NCBI GenBank assembly: GCA_016199935.1
Contig: JACQFS010000065.1
Location: 1 to 32,327 of the forward strand
From: Verrucomicrobiota bacterium
GTDB taxonomy: Bacteria > Verrucomicrobiota > Verrucomicrobiia > Limisphaerales > JACQFS01
Length of the DNA: 32,327 bases
Direction: 5' to 3'
The translations under genes and the position numbers were made by a program. Under the pieces are notes generated by a model. It saw nothing but the letters and a program-made list of their open reading frames with translations, ran no database searches and was not told where the DNA came from. Shown here piece after piece: positions 1 to 8,409 of the stretch. Within the stretch, counting starts at the first letter, position 1, and each line of letters begins with the position of its first letter.

Positions 1-45
1 CGCAATAAAACCGTCACCGCCGCCATCATCCAACCCCGCCGACCC

Positions 46-2379
46 ATGAAGCTCCCGTCTTTCCTCGCCGCGTTGCTTTCACTCTCGCTCGCCGTCACCG
101 CCGCGCCCGTCAAGGGCTGGCTCACCTGGCGCGGGCCGTCCCAAAATGGCTCGTCGAAGGAATCTGGTCTGCCCAGCAAGCTCGACGTGAAGGAGGCGCT
201 CTGGACCAGCGACTTCGCCGGCCAGTCCACGCCGGTCATCGCCAACGGCAAGCTCTACATCATGGGCTACGTGGACAACGGCCCCGACCTTCAGGAAGGC
301 GTCGCGTGCTACGACGCGGAGACGGGCAAGCTGCTGTGGAAGCATCTCTTCAACGACTTCATTTCCGACACAATCTACCTCCGCTACGCCACGAGCAGCC
401 CGACGATTGATCCGGAGACGGGCAATGTTTTCATGCAGGGCACGCAGGGCATCCTCGCGTGCTTCACGGCGGACGGAAAACTACTCTGGAGCCATTCGCT
501 GATGGAGAAGCTCGGTCGGCTCACCTTTCCGAATTCGCGCACGGCCTCGCCCGCGGTGGACGGCGACTTCTGCATCATCCGCGGCATCATGGGCAACTGG
601 GGCGCGCAAGGTCAGGCCGGCGACCGCTTCTACGCGTTCGACAAAAAAACCGGCGAGCTGGTGTGGGCCTCGACGCCCGGTGACCGGCCGAAGGACAATT
701 CGTTCTCGCATCCGTTCTTTTTCTTCTATCAGGGGAAACGCTGTTTCATCTCGGCGACCGGCGACGGCGGCGTGGTCTGCATCAACGCGCGCACCGGCGA
801 AACGCTCTGGCGCGTGCCGCTCTTCAAGGCCGGCATCAACTCCACCACCGTCGTGCACAACAACGACAAGGTCGTCGCCATCTTCGGCACGCCCTACGAG
901 CCGGGCCAGATGGTCTGCATGAAAATCCCGACCGAGCTGCCGAAGGTCGTCCCCGGCGGTTTCCCGAACGTGGACCGCGCACAGGTCGAGCTGTGGCACT
1001 CGGCGGAGATTTCCTCCTCGACCAGTTCGCCGATCCTCGCGGGCGACCGCATTTATACCGTGAAGGAAAAAGGCGACCTCGTGTGCGTGGACGTGAACAC
1101 CGGCAAGATTCTCTGGCACGTGCAGCTCGGCATCGAGCAGCGCAACGCCTGCCCGCTGTTTGCCGACGGAAAAATCTACGTGCCGATTCTCAACGACCCG
1201 GAGAGCAAGGGCGGCGCGGACGAAGGTGGCGGCGATGCCGGCACCAAGGGCGCGCTCTACGTCATCCAGCCCGGCGACACCGAGGGAAAAATCCTGAGCA
1301 AGGTTTCGCTCGAGGGCCGCTGCTTCGGCACGGCGGTCGCCTACAACGGAAAAATTTATCTCCAGACCACGCGCAAGATTTATTGCTTCGGCAAAAAGGG
1401 CGACAACGCCGGCCTGCCGAAGGACGACGCGACCGAGGCGTGGCCCAAACCCGGCCCCGCGACGCAGCTCCAGGTGATCCCGAACGAAGTGCTGATGCAC
1501 CCCGGCGACAAGGCGAACTTCCGCCTGCGCTCGCTCGATGCGAACGGCTTCGTTGTGCAGGAGGGCATCAAGTCCAGCGACGCGACCTGGGCCGGTTACA
1601 TCCCCCCGACGGCGCTCGTGAAGGCGAAGATGGACGGCGCGTTCAACGCCGAGGGCCAGCTCGAAGTGGCCAAGGACGCGAAGATGTCCGCCGGCGCGTT
1701 CGAGGCGACCATCGGCACGATGAAGGGTTACATCCGCGGCCGCGTGGTGCCGGGGATTCCGTTCACGCAGGACTTCGAGTCCATCCAGCTCAGCGACACG
1801 ACGACGAACACCGTGGAGCCGCCGACGAAATTTTCCTACCCGCCGCTGCCGTGGATCGGCGCGCGCTTCCGCTTCGAGGTGCGGGACATCGAGGGCACGA
1901 AGGCGCTGACCAAGACGATTGACAACAAATTTTTCCAGCGCGGCACCGTCTTCATCGGCGACTCGGACATGAAGAATTACACCATCCAGGCCGACGTGCG
2001 CAGCGAGGGCAACAAGCGCAAGATGTCCGACGTGGGCGTGATCTGCCATCGCTACCAGATTCTCCTCAAGGGCAATGAGCAGAAGCTCGAGGTGAACTCG
2101 AACCTCGAGCGCCTCCGCTTCCCCGCGCCCGAGGCGCCGCCGAATTTCCGCTGGTCGCCCAACGAGTGGTATGTGATCAAGGCGCGCGTGGACACCAAGC
2201 CCGACGGCTCGGGCGTGGTGCGCGCGAAGGCGTGGAAGAAGGGCGAGCCGGAGCCCGCCGCGTGGACCATCGAGGTGCCGCACCAGACGGCGCACCAGCA
2301 GGGTTCGCCCGGGCTGTTCGGCTTCGCGCCGCAGGACCAGCGCGTGTTCATTGACAACATCAGTGTGACCGCGAATTGA
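46..2379 (+). CDS. Secreted PQQ-like beta-propeller protein with C-terminal LamG-like domain
   Basis: The 777-residue protein starts with a Sec signal peptide (residues 1 to about 20, hydrophobic core FLAALLSLSLAV). The mature part opens with a WLTWRGPSQNG segment, the usual N-terminus of verrucomicrobial and planctomycetal PQQ-like propeller proteins. Residues about 25-470 hold repeated blade motifs of the type YDAETGKLLW, INARTGETLW and VDVNTGKILW. Residues about 480-580 look like an Ig-type linker. Residues about 590-777 resemble a LamG/concanavalin-type sandwich ending in VFIDNISVTAN. I see no enzymatic residues, and such propellers often do not bind PQQ. It probably acts in the periplasm or at the cell surface, in binding or scaffolding. 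The next gene encodes a second propeller 42 bp downstream, so the two are probably co-transcribed. The family is clear; the function is not. Confidence 0.9.
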   Translation: MKLPSFLAALLSLSLAVTAAPVKGWLTWRGPSQNGSSKESGLPSKLDVKEALWTSDFAGQSTPVIANGKLYIMGYVDNGPDLQEGVACYDAETGKLLWKHLFNDFISDTIYLRYATSSPTIDPETGNVFMQGTQGILACFTADGKLLWSHSLMEKLGRLTFPNSRTASPAVDGDFCIIRGIMGNWGAQGQAGDRFYAFDKKTGELVWASTPGDRPKDNSFSHPFFFFYQGKRCFISATGDGGVVCINARTGETLWRVPLFKAGINSTTVVHNNDKVVAIFGTPYEPGQMVCMKIPTELPKVVPGGFPNVDRAQVELWHSAEISSSTSSPILAGDRIYTVKEKGDLVCVDVNTGKILWHVQLGIEQRNACPLFADGKIYVPILNDPESKGGADEGGGDAGTKGALYVIQPGDTEGKILSKVSLEGRCFGTAVAYNGKIYLQTTRKIYCFGKKGDNAGLPKDDATEAWPKPGPATQLQVIPNEVLMHPGDKANFRLRSLDANGFVVQEGIKSSDATWAGYIPPTALVKAKMDGAFNAEGQLEVAKDAKMSAGAFEATIGTMKGYIRGRVVPGIPFTQDFESIQLSDTTTNTVEPPTKFSYPPLPWIGARFRFEVRDIEGTKALTKTIDNKFFQRGTVFIGDSDMKNYTIQADVRSEGNKRKMSDVGVICHRYQILLKGNEQKLEVNSNLERLRFPAPEAPPNFRWSPNEWYVIKARVDTKPDGSGVVRAKAWKKGEPEPAAWTIEVPHQTAHQQGSPGLFGFAPQDQRVFIDNISVTAN

Positions 2380-2421
2380 TTTTCCCACAAACTGACCCGC
2401 ACACTCTCGAAATAATTTGCC

Positions 2422-4119
2422 ATGAAAACCCTCCCACTCCTCACCGCCGCACTCGCGGCCGCCGGACTGATCACCTTCACCGGTTGCGACAAGAAAAAGG
2501 AAACACCGACGCCCGAGGCCGCCCAATCGGGCGCCAAGCCCCAAGCCGCGGCCAACAACGGCGGCGACTGGCCGCAATGGGGCGGCACCGACGCGCGCAA
2601 TATGTATTCCCCCGCCCGTGGACTGCCCGACAAGTTCGAGCCGGGCAAACTCAAGCAGGGCACCGACCAGATTGACCTCGCGACGACCAAGAACGTGAAG
2701 TGGACGGCCAAGCTCGGCTCGCAGAGCTACGGCAACATCACCGTCGCCAACGGGAAAATTTTCATCGGCACGAACAACGATTCGCCGCGCGACCCGAAGC
2801 TCCAGGGCGACCGCTCCATTCTCATGTGCCTCGACGAGAAGACCGGCGAACTGCTCTGGCAGCTCGCCGTGTCCAAGCTCAAGTCTGGCAAGGTCAACGA
2901 TTGGGAAAACCTCGGCCTGCTCAGCTCGCCGCGCGTCGAGGGCGATTACGTTTATCTCGTCACGAGCCGGTGCGAAGTCATCTGCCTCGACGTGAACGGC
3001 ATGGCCAACGGCAACCAGGGTATGCAGGACGAGGCCAAATACATGGCGAAGGACACCGGCGCTCCGCCCCCCGCCATCGGCCCGAAGGACGCGGACATCA
3101 TCTGGGTTTACGACATGATGGACGAACTCGGCGTGTTCCCGCACAACGCCTCGAATTCCTCGCCGCTCATCATCGGCGACCGCGTTTACGTCTGCACCTC
3201 CAACGGCCAGGACTGGACGCACGTCAACATTCCCTCGCCGCTTTCGCCGAGCTTCATCGCGCTCGACAAGAAGACCGGCAAGCTCGTCGGCGAGGACGAC
3301 GCGGGCATCGGCCCGAAAATTTTCCACGGCCAGTGGAGCTCGCTCTCGACCGGCACCGTCAACGGCAAGCCGCTGCTCTTCGCCGGTGGCGGCGACGGCC
3401 TGGCCTACGCGTTTGATCCCGAGCCGAAGAAGGAAGGCGACTCCGCGTTTCTGAAAAAAGTCTGGTGGTTCGACATGAACCCGCCGGAATACAAGGCCAA
3501 GGACGCCGCGCACAAATATCCCGCCGCCGAAGGCCCGAGTGAGGTGAATGCGACGCCGGTCTTTTACAAGAACCGCATCTACATCGCCACCGGCCAGGAC
3601 CCGGAGCACGGCGAGGGCGTGGGCCATCTCGTCTGCCTCGACGCGACGAAGACCGGCGATCTCGCGAAGGCCGGTGCGCTGATCTGGGAATACAAGGGCA
3701 TCCACCGTTCGATCTCGACAGTCTCGATTGATCCCGACACGGGGCTGCTGTTCATCGGCGACTTCTCCGGCTTCGTCCACTGCCTCGACGCCGAGACCGG
3801 CAAGGTTTACTGGACGCACGACATGAAAGCTCATATGTGGGGCAGCACGATGGTCGCGGACGGCAAGGTGTATGTCGGCAGCGAGGACGGAGACGTGGTC
3901 GTGCTCGCCGTGAGCAAGGAAAAGAAAATCCTGAGCAAGATGAAGGTAGTCGAGAACGGCGTGGCGAAGGAACTGAACGGACCAAATCTCGGCGCGCCGG
4001 TTTACTCGACGCCGGTGGTGGCCAACGGGGTTCTCTACATCGCGAGCAACACGCACCTCTTCGCGATCCACGACTCGGCGAAGGCCGCGCCGATGCCCGA
4101 CCAGCCGAAGGCAAAATAA
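2422..4119 (+). CDS. PQQ-like beta-propeller lipoprotein
   Basis: The 565-residue protein has a lipoprotein-type signal (hydrophobic LLTAALAAAGLITF followed by TGC at residue 22) and then a low-complexity Ala/Pro/Lys linker. The propeller begins with DWPQWGGTDARNMYS. Blade motifs include LDEKTGELLWQL, LDKKTGKLVG and LDAETGKVYWTHD, and the length fits an eight-bladed PQQ-like propeller. Export to the periplasm with a lipid anchor is expected, although Phe at -3 makes the lipobox imperfect. It lies 42 bp after another propeller gene and 37 bp before an ANL-type enzyme gene. The role is unknown; no alcohol dehydrogenase active-site pattern (vicinal Cys pair, Asp base) is apparent, so a binding or scaffold role is more likely than dehydrogenase activity. 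Confidence 0.9.
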   Translation: MKTLPLLTAALAAAGLITFTGCDKKKETPTPEAAQSGAKPQAAANNGGDWPQWGGTDARNMYSPARGLPDKFEPGKLKQGTDQIDLATTKNVKWTAKLGSQSYGNITVANGKIFIGTNNDSPRDPKLQGDRSILMCLDEKTGELLWQLAVSKLKSGKVNDWENLGLLSSPRVEGDYVYLVTSRCEVICLDVNGMANGNQGMQDEAKYMAKDTGAPPPAIGPKDADIIWVYDMMDELGVFPHNASNSSPLIIGDRVYVCTSNGQDWTHVNIPSPLSPSFIALDKKTGKLVGEDDAGIGPKIFHGQWSSLSTGTVNGKPLLFAGGGDGLAYAFDPEPKKEGDSAFLKKVWWFDMNPPEYKAKDAAHKYPAAEGPSEVNATPVFYKNRIYIATGQDPEHGEGVGHLVCLDATKTGDLAKAGALIWEYKGIHRSISTVSIDPDTGLLFIGDFSGFVHCLDAETGKVYWTHDMKAHMWGSTMVADGKVYVGSEDGDVVVLAVSKEKKILSKMKVVENGVAKELNGPNLGAPVYSTPVVANGVLYIASNTHLFAIHDSAKAAPMPDQPKAK

Positions 4120-4156
4120 CCACCCGAACCGCAACCATCCAACCCGACGCCCGATC

Positions 4157-5077
4157 ATGCCCATCCCCACCGTTGCCCCCGAACTCGTCGCCAAGGCCAA
4201 GGCCGAACTCGACGCCCACCTGCGCGAAATCATCACGTGGCATTTCAGCCCCGAGACCGGCTGCCCCTACTGGCTCGACTGGGCGAAGAAAAATTTCGAC
4301 CCGCGCAAGGAGATCACCAAGTTCGAGGACATGCTGAAGTTCCCGCACTTCGCCGATGAGTCGCTGCGCGACCTCCAGCCCGAGGTCTGGGTGCCCGCGC
4401 AGTTCAAGGGCAAGCCGTTCAACATTTTCGAGACCGGCGGCACCACCGGCATGCCCAAGCAGCGCATCGGCTGGAACGACTACACGCGCTTCGTGAAGAA
4501 GCTCATCACGAACAAGCAGTTCGACGTGGCCAAACAATACATGGCGCACGTGGTGGACCAGGCCGAGATGATCCTCAAGCATCGGAAAGTTTCCGGCCTC
4601 TTCACCACGCCCAAGCTCCTCGAGGCGATCGCGGAAAAAGTGAACCTCTACGACGCCGGCATCCGCGGCGTGTTCTGCGGCGGCACCTCGATGAAGCCGC
4701 AGGAGGTGCGCTTCATCGTCGAGGAGCTGCTCGAAAACCGCATCGGCTTCTACCCGACCTACGGCAACACGCTGATGGGCCTGGCCGCGAGCGTGCCACT
4801 CCAGCCCGAGGACAATTTCAGCGTCACCTACTACGCGCCGCAGCCGCGCGCCGTGCTCCGCGTCGTGCATCCGACCAAGACCGACGAGACGGTGGCCTAC
4901 GACACGTGGGGCCGTGTCGAGCTCACCACGCTCACGAAGGAGTTTTTCTGCCCGCGCTTCCTCGAACGCGACGAGGTCATCCGCCGGGCGCCGCGTCCGC
5001 CCTACGCCTGGGATGGCGTCGGCGACGTGCGGCCGTTCGGCGCGATGGAGAAAAACATCGTCGAGGGCGTTTACTGA
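4157..5077 (+). CDS. PaaK-like ANL-superfamily adenylate-forming protein, short form
   Basis: This 306-residue protein has hallmarks of phenylacetate-CoA-ligase-like adenylating enzymes. There is a phosphate-binding loop FETGGTTGMPKQR at about 91-103, a YPTYGNT motif at about 199-205 (the A5 region that contacts adenine) and DGVGDVRPFG near the C-terminus in the A7 position. The family adenylates a carboxylic acid with ATP, usually on the way to a CoA thioester. The protein is much shorter than PaaK (about 430 residues). The usual C-terminal lid domain with its catalytic Lys is absent, and the spacing between P-loop and A5 motif (~105 residues) is shorter than in PaaK (~140). The substrate is unknown. 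The ATG is unambiguous in frame, but no Shine-Dalgarno is seen. A terminator follows at 5109. Confidence 0.75.
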   Translation: MPIPTVAPELVAKAKAELDAHLREIITWHFSPETGCPYWLDWAKKNFDPRKEITKFEDMLKFPHFADESLRDLQPEVWVPAQFKGKPFNIFETGGTTGMPKQRIGWNDYTRFVKKLITNKQFDVAKQYMAHVVDQAEMILKHRKVSGLFTTPKLLEAIAEKVNLYDAGIRGVFCGGTSMKPQEVRFIVEELLENRIGFYPTYGNTLMGLAASVPLQPEDNFSVTYYAPQPRAVLRVVHPTKTDETVAYDTWGRVELTTLTKEFFCPRFLERDEVIRRAPRPPYAWDGVGDVRPFGAMEKNIVEGVY

Positions 5078-5108
5078 TTTTGCCAGGCAGATAGGTTTGA
5101 AATGGGAC

Positions 5109-5146
5109 CGGCGCGGTGGCGAAAACCACCGCGCCGTTTTGTTTTT
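5109..5146 (+). terminator. Rho-independent terminator after the ANL-type gene
   Basis: A perfect 11-bp stem (5109-5119 pairing with 5126-5136) with loop CGAAAA is followed by GTTTTGTTTTT. This is a textbook intrinsic terminator 31 bp after the stop codon and probably ends the propeller/ANL transcript. Confidence 0.9.
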
Positions 5147-5160
5147 GCGCTGGTCTGCGG

Positions 5161-5200
5161 AAAGCAAAAAGGCGGGGCTGGATTTTACTCCAGCCCCGCC
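5161..5200 (-). terminator. Rho-independent terminator of the RRM protein gene
   Basis: A perfect 12-bp GC-rich stem (5171-5182 with 5189-5200) has loop TTTTAC on the plus strand. Read on the minus strand it is followed by TTTTTGCTTT (5170-5161). It lies 17 bp beyond the minus-strand RRM stop codon and is converging with the plus-strand terminator at 5109. Confidence 0.9.
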
Positions 5201-5217
5201 GTGAGGAAATGATCCGA

Positions 5218-5577
5218 TTAGTAACGGTCGCGACCGCCACCGCCGCCGTAGCCGCCACGGCCACCACCGCCGCCGCCGCCGCCACCACCGTAACCACGGC
5301 CGCCGCCGCCGCCACCGGGCGGGCGCTCTTCGCGGGGACGGGCGACATTGACGGTGAGCGCACGGCCGCCGAGGTCAGCGCCGTTGAGGGCCGCGATGGC
5401 CTTCTGCGCTTCTTCGGGGGTGCTCATGGTGACGAAGCCGAAACCGCGGGGCTTGCCGCTCATGCGGTCCAGCATCAGGTTGGCCTCGACGACGGTCCCG
5501 TGCGCCGCAAAGGCGTCCTGGAGGTCGTTTTCGGTGGTGTTGAAGGAAAGGTTTCCAACAAACAGTTTATTGCTCAT
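5218..5577 (-). CDS. Glycine-rich RRM-type RNA-binding protein
   Basis: The 119-residue protein has a single RNA recognition motif: RNP2 as LFVGNL (5-10) and RNP1 as RGFGFVTM (44-51) with the conserved aromatic residues. A Gly/Arg/Tyr tail follows at about 87-119 and ends GGGGGRDRY. This is the architecture of bacterial and cyanobacterial Rbp-type proteins, which bind single-stranded RNA and are often cold-induced. The ATG at 5577 was chosen because the family starts with M-S-N-K-L-F-V-G. The frame stays open upstream to 5640, but that extension has no homologous look. The gene has its own terminator and a long upstream region, consistent with a monocistronic unit. No good SD is visible. Confidence 0.93.
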   Translation of the reverse strand: MSNKLFVGNLSFNTTENDLQDAFAAHGTVVEANLMLDRMSGKPRGFGFVTMSTPEEAQKAIAALNGADLGGRALTVNVARPREERPPGGGGGGRGYGGGGGGGGGGRGGYGGGGGRDRY

Positions 5578-5730
5578 GTGATGTTTTACTGTCCGACTAA
5601 CACTGCACTTACCAGACTGTTCCCGTTCATCGGGTTTCAAATCATCACTGAACCAAGTTCACTTGAAGATTCACCATGCCGTGGAAGAGACAAGCTATCT
5701 AACAGGTGCGGCGAAGTTGGCCTTTCCCGG

Positions 5731-5752
5731 AAGATTTGCAACAACAAATCTT
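5731..5752. repeat. Inverted repeat upstream of rpsB
   Basis: AAGATTTG (5731-5738), loop CAACAA, then CAAATCTT (5745-5752): a perfect 8-bp stem, AT-rich against a GC-rich background. Imperfect pairing may extend it on both sides. It sits just before the likely rpsB promoter, so an operator for a regulator is as possible as an RNA hairpin. Confidence 0.55.
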
Positions 5753-5765
5753 TGGAAAAATGGTG

Positions 5766-5793
5766 TTGCCACCCCGGCCGCCCCTGCTAGTTT
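5766..5793 (+). promoter_or_regulatory. Candidate rpsB promoter
   Basis: TTGCCA (5766-5771), a 16-nt spacer and TAGTTT (5788-5793) preceded by TGC. The -35 is good and the -10 weak. The start site would lie near 5800, giving an rpsB leader of about 150 nt. This is a pattern match only. Confidence 0.4.
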
Positions 5794-5951
5794 CCCGCTC
5801 CCTTTCCGCCCGTGCGGCCGGGGAAAACGGCCTCAACAGTCCGGCGTCCGTGTGGACGACGGCGGCCATAACAACATCAAACACCAATCCTGTGTTCCGC
5901 AGGATGGCCTCCGCCGAGCGGCTGGCTTTTAACAACGGAAAAACGACAGAC

Positions 5952-6737
5952 ATGAATATCGGCGTCAAAGAACTCCTCGATGCGGGCGTCCATTTCGGAC
6001 ACCAGACCAAACGTTGGAACCCGAAGATGAAACCGTTCATCTTCGATGCCCGCCACGGCATCCACGTCATCGACCTCAGCAAGACGGCCACGCAGCTCGA
6101 AGCGGCGTGCAATTTCCTTTCCAACACCGTGGGCAAGGGCGGGCAGGTGCTCTTCGTCGGCTGCAAGAAGCAGGCGCAACAGGCCGTGCGCGATGCCGCC
6201 ACCGCCTGCACCATGCCGCACGTCACCGAGCGCTGGCTCGGCGGCACGCTCACGAACATGAAGACCGTGAAGCAGTCGCTCAAGCGCATGTTCGAGATCG
6301 AAAAAATGGAGGCCGACGGCTCCATCAACGATTACGTGAAGCAGGAGCAGTCCAGCATCCGCCGCGAACTCGCCCGCCTCGTCAAGAACCTCGGCGGCAT
6401 CCGCGACATGGAAGGCATGCCCGCCGCGATGTTCGTCATCGACATCAAGCGCGAACACAACGCCGTCGCCGAAGGCCGCCGCCTCGGCATCCCCATCGTC
6501 GCGCTCGTGGACACCAACTGCGATCCCGACCTCACGGATTTCCCCATCGCCGGCAACGACGACGCCATCCGCTCCGTGCGCCTGATCCTCAACACCGTGA
6601 CGCAGGTCATCGGCGAGGCGCGCGCGGAATACATGGCCAAGTATGGTCGCAACAAGGCGCAGGCCGAACCGCCCGCGGCGGAAGCCGCGGCCCCCGCGCC
6701 CGAAGCGGCGGCCGTTGCGGCGGCTCCGGCGGCCTGA
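5952..6737 (+). CDS. rpsB: 30S ribosomal protein S2
   Basis: The 261-residue protein begins MNIGVKELLDAGVHFGHQTK, the conserved S2 N-terminus, and contains RWNPKMKPFIF, ERWLGGTLTNMKT, GMPAAMFVIDIKREHNAV and GIPIVALVDTNCDPDL in the expected order. S2 binds late to the 30S head and platform and is needed for binding of S1 where present. The tail from about 236 is an Ala/Pro/Glu-rich extension (PPAAEAAAPAPEAAA) seen in many high-GC bacteria. The frame is open upstream to 5706, but the conserved start fixes ATG 5952. tsf follows after 94 bp, the standard rpsB-tsf order, and both are likely on one transcript. Confidence 0.98.
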   Translation: MNIGVKELLDAGVHFGHQTKRWNPKMKPFIFDARHGIHVIDLSKTATQLEAACNFLSNTVGKGGQVLFVGCKKQAQQAVRDAATACTMPHVTERWLGGTLTNMKTVKQSLKRMFEIEKMEADGSINDYVKQEQSSIRRELARLVKNLGGIRDMEGMPAAMFVIDIKREHNAVAEGRRLGIPIVALVDTNCDPDLTDFPIAGNDDAIRSVRLILNTVTQVIGEARAEYMAKYGRNKAQAEPPAAEAAAPAPEAAAVAAAPAA

Positions 6738-6831
6738 GGAATCATCTTCAAATGCCGGCCGTTGGATTCACCTCCGCGCGCCGGCGTCTTTTTCACCCGA
6801 CACCTCGCTCCTGAAAACCTGACCCCGATTT

Positions 6832-7680
6832 ATGGCTGACATCACTCCCGCAATGGTTGGCAAGCTCCGCGAAATGACCGGCGCCGGCCTCATGGCCTGC
6901 AAAAACGCGCTCGTCGCCTCCAACGGCGACCTCGACGGCGCGGTGGACATCCTCCGCAAACAGGGCGTCGCGTCCGCCGAGAAAAAGGCCGGCCGCAGCG
7001 CCAACGAGGGCGTCATCGCCCAGTTCGTCGCGCCCGGCGGCAAGGCCGGCGTGCTCATCGAGGTGAATTGCGAAACCGACTTCGTCGCGAAGAACGAATC
7101 CTTCGTTGCCTTCTGTTCCGAGCTGGCGAAGAAGGTCGCCACCGACGCGAACGCCGATCTCGAAGCGGACCGCGTCGCGGCCGTCGCGCGCATCGGTGAA
7201 AACATCCGCATCACCCGCCACCACCGCCTGGGAGTCACCGGCAACGGCCTCATCGCCGCCTACATCCACACCGGCGGCAAGGTCGGCGTGCTCGTCGAAG
7301 TCGGCGCCGGCAAGGAGGCCACGACCACGAGCGAGGAGTTCAAGCAGCTCGTCCGCGACATCACGCTTCAGATCGCCGCCGCCCATCCGACCGCCGTCAC
7401 GCGCGAGCAGGTGCCCGCCGCGGTCATCGACAAGGAGCGCGAAATCGCCGCGCAGTCCGATCGACTCAAGGGCAAGCCGCCGCAGGCGCTGGAGAAAATC
7501 CTCGCCGGTATGCTCGACAAGTTTTTCCAGACCGTCTGCCTCGTGGAGCAGGGCTTCGTGAAACGCAACGGCGAAGTGACCGTGAAAGAGCACGTCGCGG
7601 AAGTGGCGAAGAAGCTCGGCGACGAACTGACCGTCCGCAGCTTCGTCCGTTTCCAAGTCGGCGAAACTGCCACGGCCTGA
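6832..7680 (+). CDS. tsf: Elongation factor Ts
   Basis: The 282-residue protein has the N-terminal UBA-like domain (VGKLREMTGAGLMACKNAL, 9-27) and the signature TDFVAKN at 82-88, which contacts EF-Tu and expels GDP. Two core repeats follow (GVLIEVNCETDF and GVLVEVGAGKEA). EF-Ts is the guanine nucleotide exchange factor for EF-Tu. The length fits the family. No SD precedes the ATG. A strong terminator at 7704-7738 ends the rpsB-tsf unit, so pyrH downstream needs its own promoter. Confidence 0.98.
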   Translation: MADITPAMVGKLREMTGAGLMACKNALVASNGDLDGAVDILRKQGVASAEKKAGRSANEGVIAQFVAPGGKAGVLIEVNCETDFVAKNESFVAFCSELAKKVATDANADLEADRVAAVARIGENIRITRHHRLGVTGNGLIAAYIHTGGKVGVLVEVGAGKEATTTSEEFKQLVRDITLQIAAAHPTAVTREQVPAAVIDKEREIAAQSDRLKGKPPQALEKILAGMLDKFFQTVCLVEQGFVKRNGEVTVKEHVAEVAKKLGDELTVRSFVRFQVGETATA

Positions 7681-7703
7681 GCCAAAATTTTTTCGCACGC
7701 GCC

Positions 7704-7738
7704 AGCCGCCTCCGAAATCGGAGGCGGCTTTTCCTTTT
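7704..7738 (+). terminator. Rho-independent terminator after tsf
   Basis: A perfect 11-bp stem (7704-7714 with 7719-7729), loop AAAT and a T-rich run to 7738. It separates rpsB-tsf from the reverse-strand toxin gene ending at 7746. Confidence 0.9.
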
Positions 7739-7745
7739 CCAAGTT

Positions 7746-8162
7746 TCAACGCGGACAGATGAGCGGGATGACCTGCCGCCCATTTTTGCGATACACGCGG
7801 AAGTCACGGTCCAGCGTGAAGACGGGCTGCCCTTCGTGCAACTCCGCCATCCGCACCAGGCAGGCGTCGGCGAAGGACATCGGCACGCTGTGGTAACGCC
7901 GCAGGAGCGTCATCACCGCGTCCGCCTCGTCGGCAAAATCGAAGGCAGTGCGGATCCAGCCGCGCGCGAGGAGGGTGGCGAGCTGCTCCATGGCGGCGGG
8001 TTCATGATCGAGCACGAAGCACGTCTCCGAGAGCACCGCCTCGCACGTGAGAAACGGGGGGCGCAGCTCCTTCAGCCGCGCCACGGTCCAGTCGTGGAAC
8101 TCGTCCCCCGCGCAGAGGAACGCCACCAGCGGGCCGGTGTCGAGCAGCACGCGGTCAGTCAC
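7746..8162 (-). CDS. PIN-domain toxin, VapC-like ribonuclease
   Basis: The 138-residue protein is a PIN domain. The acidic residues expected to bind metal are visible: D8 in LLDTGPL, E46 in EAVLSE, D99 in SFADACL and D118 in TLDRDF. VapC-type toxins are Mg2+-dependent endoribonucleases that cut tRNA or rRNA and are held inactive by a cognate antitoxin. The start is GTG at 8162. It overlaps the antitoxin stop by 8 nt (GTGACTGA), the normal translational coupling of antitoxin-first pairs. The pair lies in reverse orientation between tsf and pyrH. RNA target unknown. Confidence 0.9.
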   Translation of the reverse strand: MTDRVLLDTGPLVAFLCAGDEFHDWTVARLKELRPPFLTCEAVLSETCFVLDHEPAAMEQLATLLARGWIRTAFDFADEADAVMTLLRRYHSVPMSFADACLVRMAELHEGQPVFTLDRDFRVYRKNGRQVIPLICPR

Positions 8163-8400
8163 GTCCGTAGCCCTTGAGGTGGCGCTTGTTCGTCGAGCGG
8201 TCGGCGGGGCCGCCCTTGACCACGCCGCAGGCGTCGCGCATCAGGTCGAACGCCGAGAGGTTCGCCGCCGCGCGCTGCGCGTGGAGGTTCGCCTCCAGCG
8301 CCTCGCGCACCACGACGGACTTGGAGACCTTGCGCTTCTCCGCCACCGCCTCCAACTCCGAGTCGAGGCCGTCGGGAATCTTGCACGTGATGGTCGTCAT
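8155..8400 (-). CDS. Ribbon-helix-helix antitoxin, VapB-like
   Basis: The 81-residue protein starts MTTITCKIPDGLDSELE followed by KRKVSKSVVVREALEANL, the strand-helix-helix pattern of CopG/Arc/MetJ DNA-binding antitoxins at about 3-45. The remaining tail (about 46-81) would bind the PIN toxin encoded next. ATG 8400 was preferred over the upstream in-frame ATG at 8442 because the RHH strand begins directly after it and because the upstream part runs through the palindromic operator. Such antitoxins repress their own operon. The 30-bp palindrome at 8410-8439 is the expected site. Confidence 0.85.
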   Translation of the reverse strand: MTTITCKIPDGLDSELEAVAEKRKVSKSVVVREALEANLHAQRAAANLSAFDLMRDACGVVKGGPADRSTNKRHLKGYGRD

Positions 8401-8409
8401 GGCGGGGAT

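Larger units (their letters stand above)
5578..5951. other. Divergent intergenic region between the RRM gene and rpsB
   Basis: This 374-bp region separates divergent genes and I find no credible gene in it. It holds small hairpins near the RRM gene (CCCG-TTCAT-CGGG at 5622-5634; CAAGT-TC-ACTTG at 5654-5665), an AT-rich 8-bp inverted repeat at 5731-5752, and a promoter-like pair for rpsB at 5766-5793. The untranslated leader of rpsB would be about 150 nt, enough for an S2-type autoregulatory structure. Leader regulation is inference. Confidence 0.6.

Noticed and set aside
46-4119. PQQ-dependent alcohol dehydrogenases
   Set aside because: Only the propeller fold is evident. I see no vicinal Cys pair, cytochrome domain or clear catalytic Asp, so a dehydrogenase call is not supported.
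481-4236. 1251-residue open frame on the minus strand
   Set aside because: It is antisense to two clear propeller genes, is dominated by Arg/Ala/Val/His and has no domain. It results from extreme GC bias at third positions.
5706-5951. Upstream extension of the rpsB frame
   Set aside because: S2 begins at MNIGVKELLDAGVHFGHQ. The extension runs through the promoter-like region and the inverted repeat.
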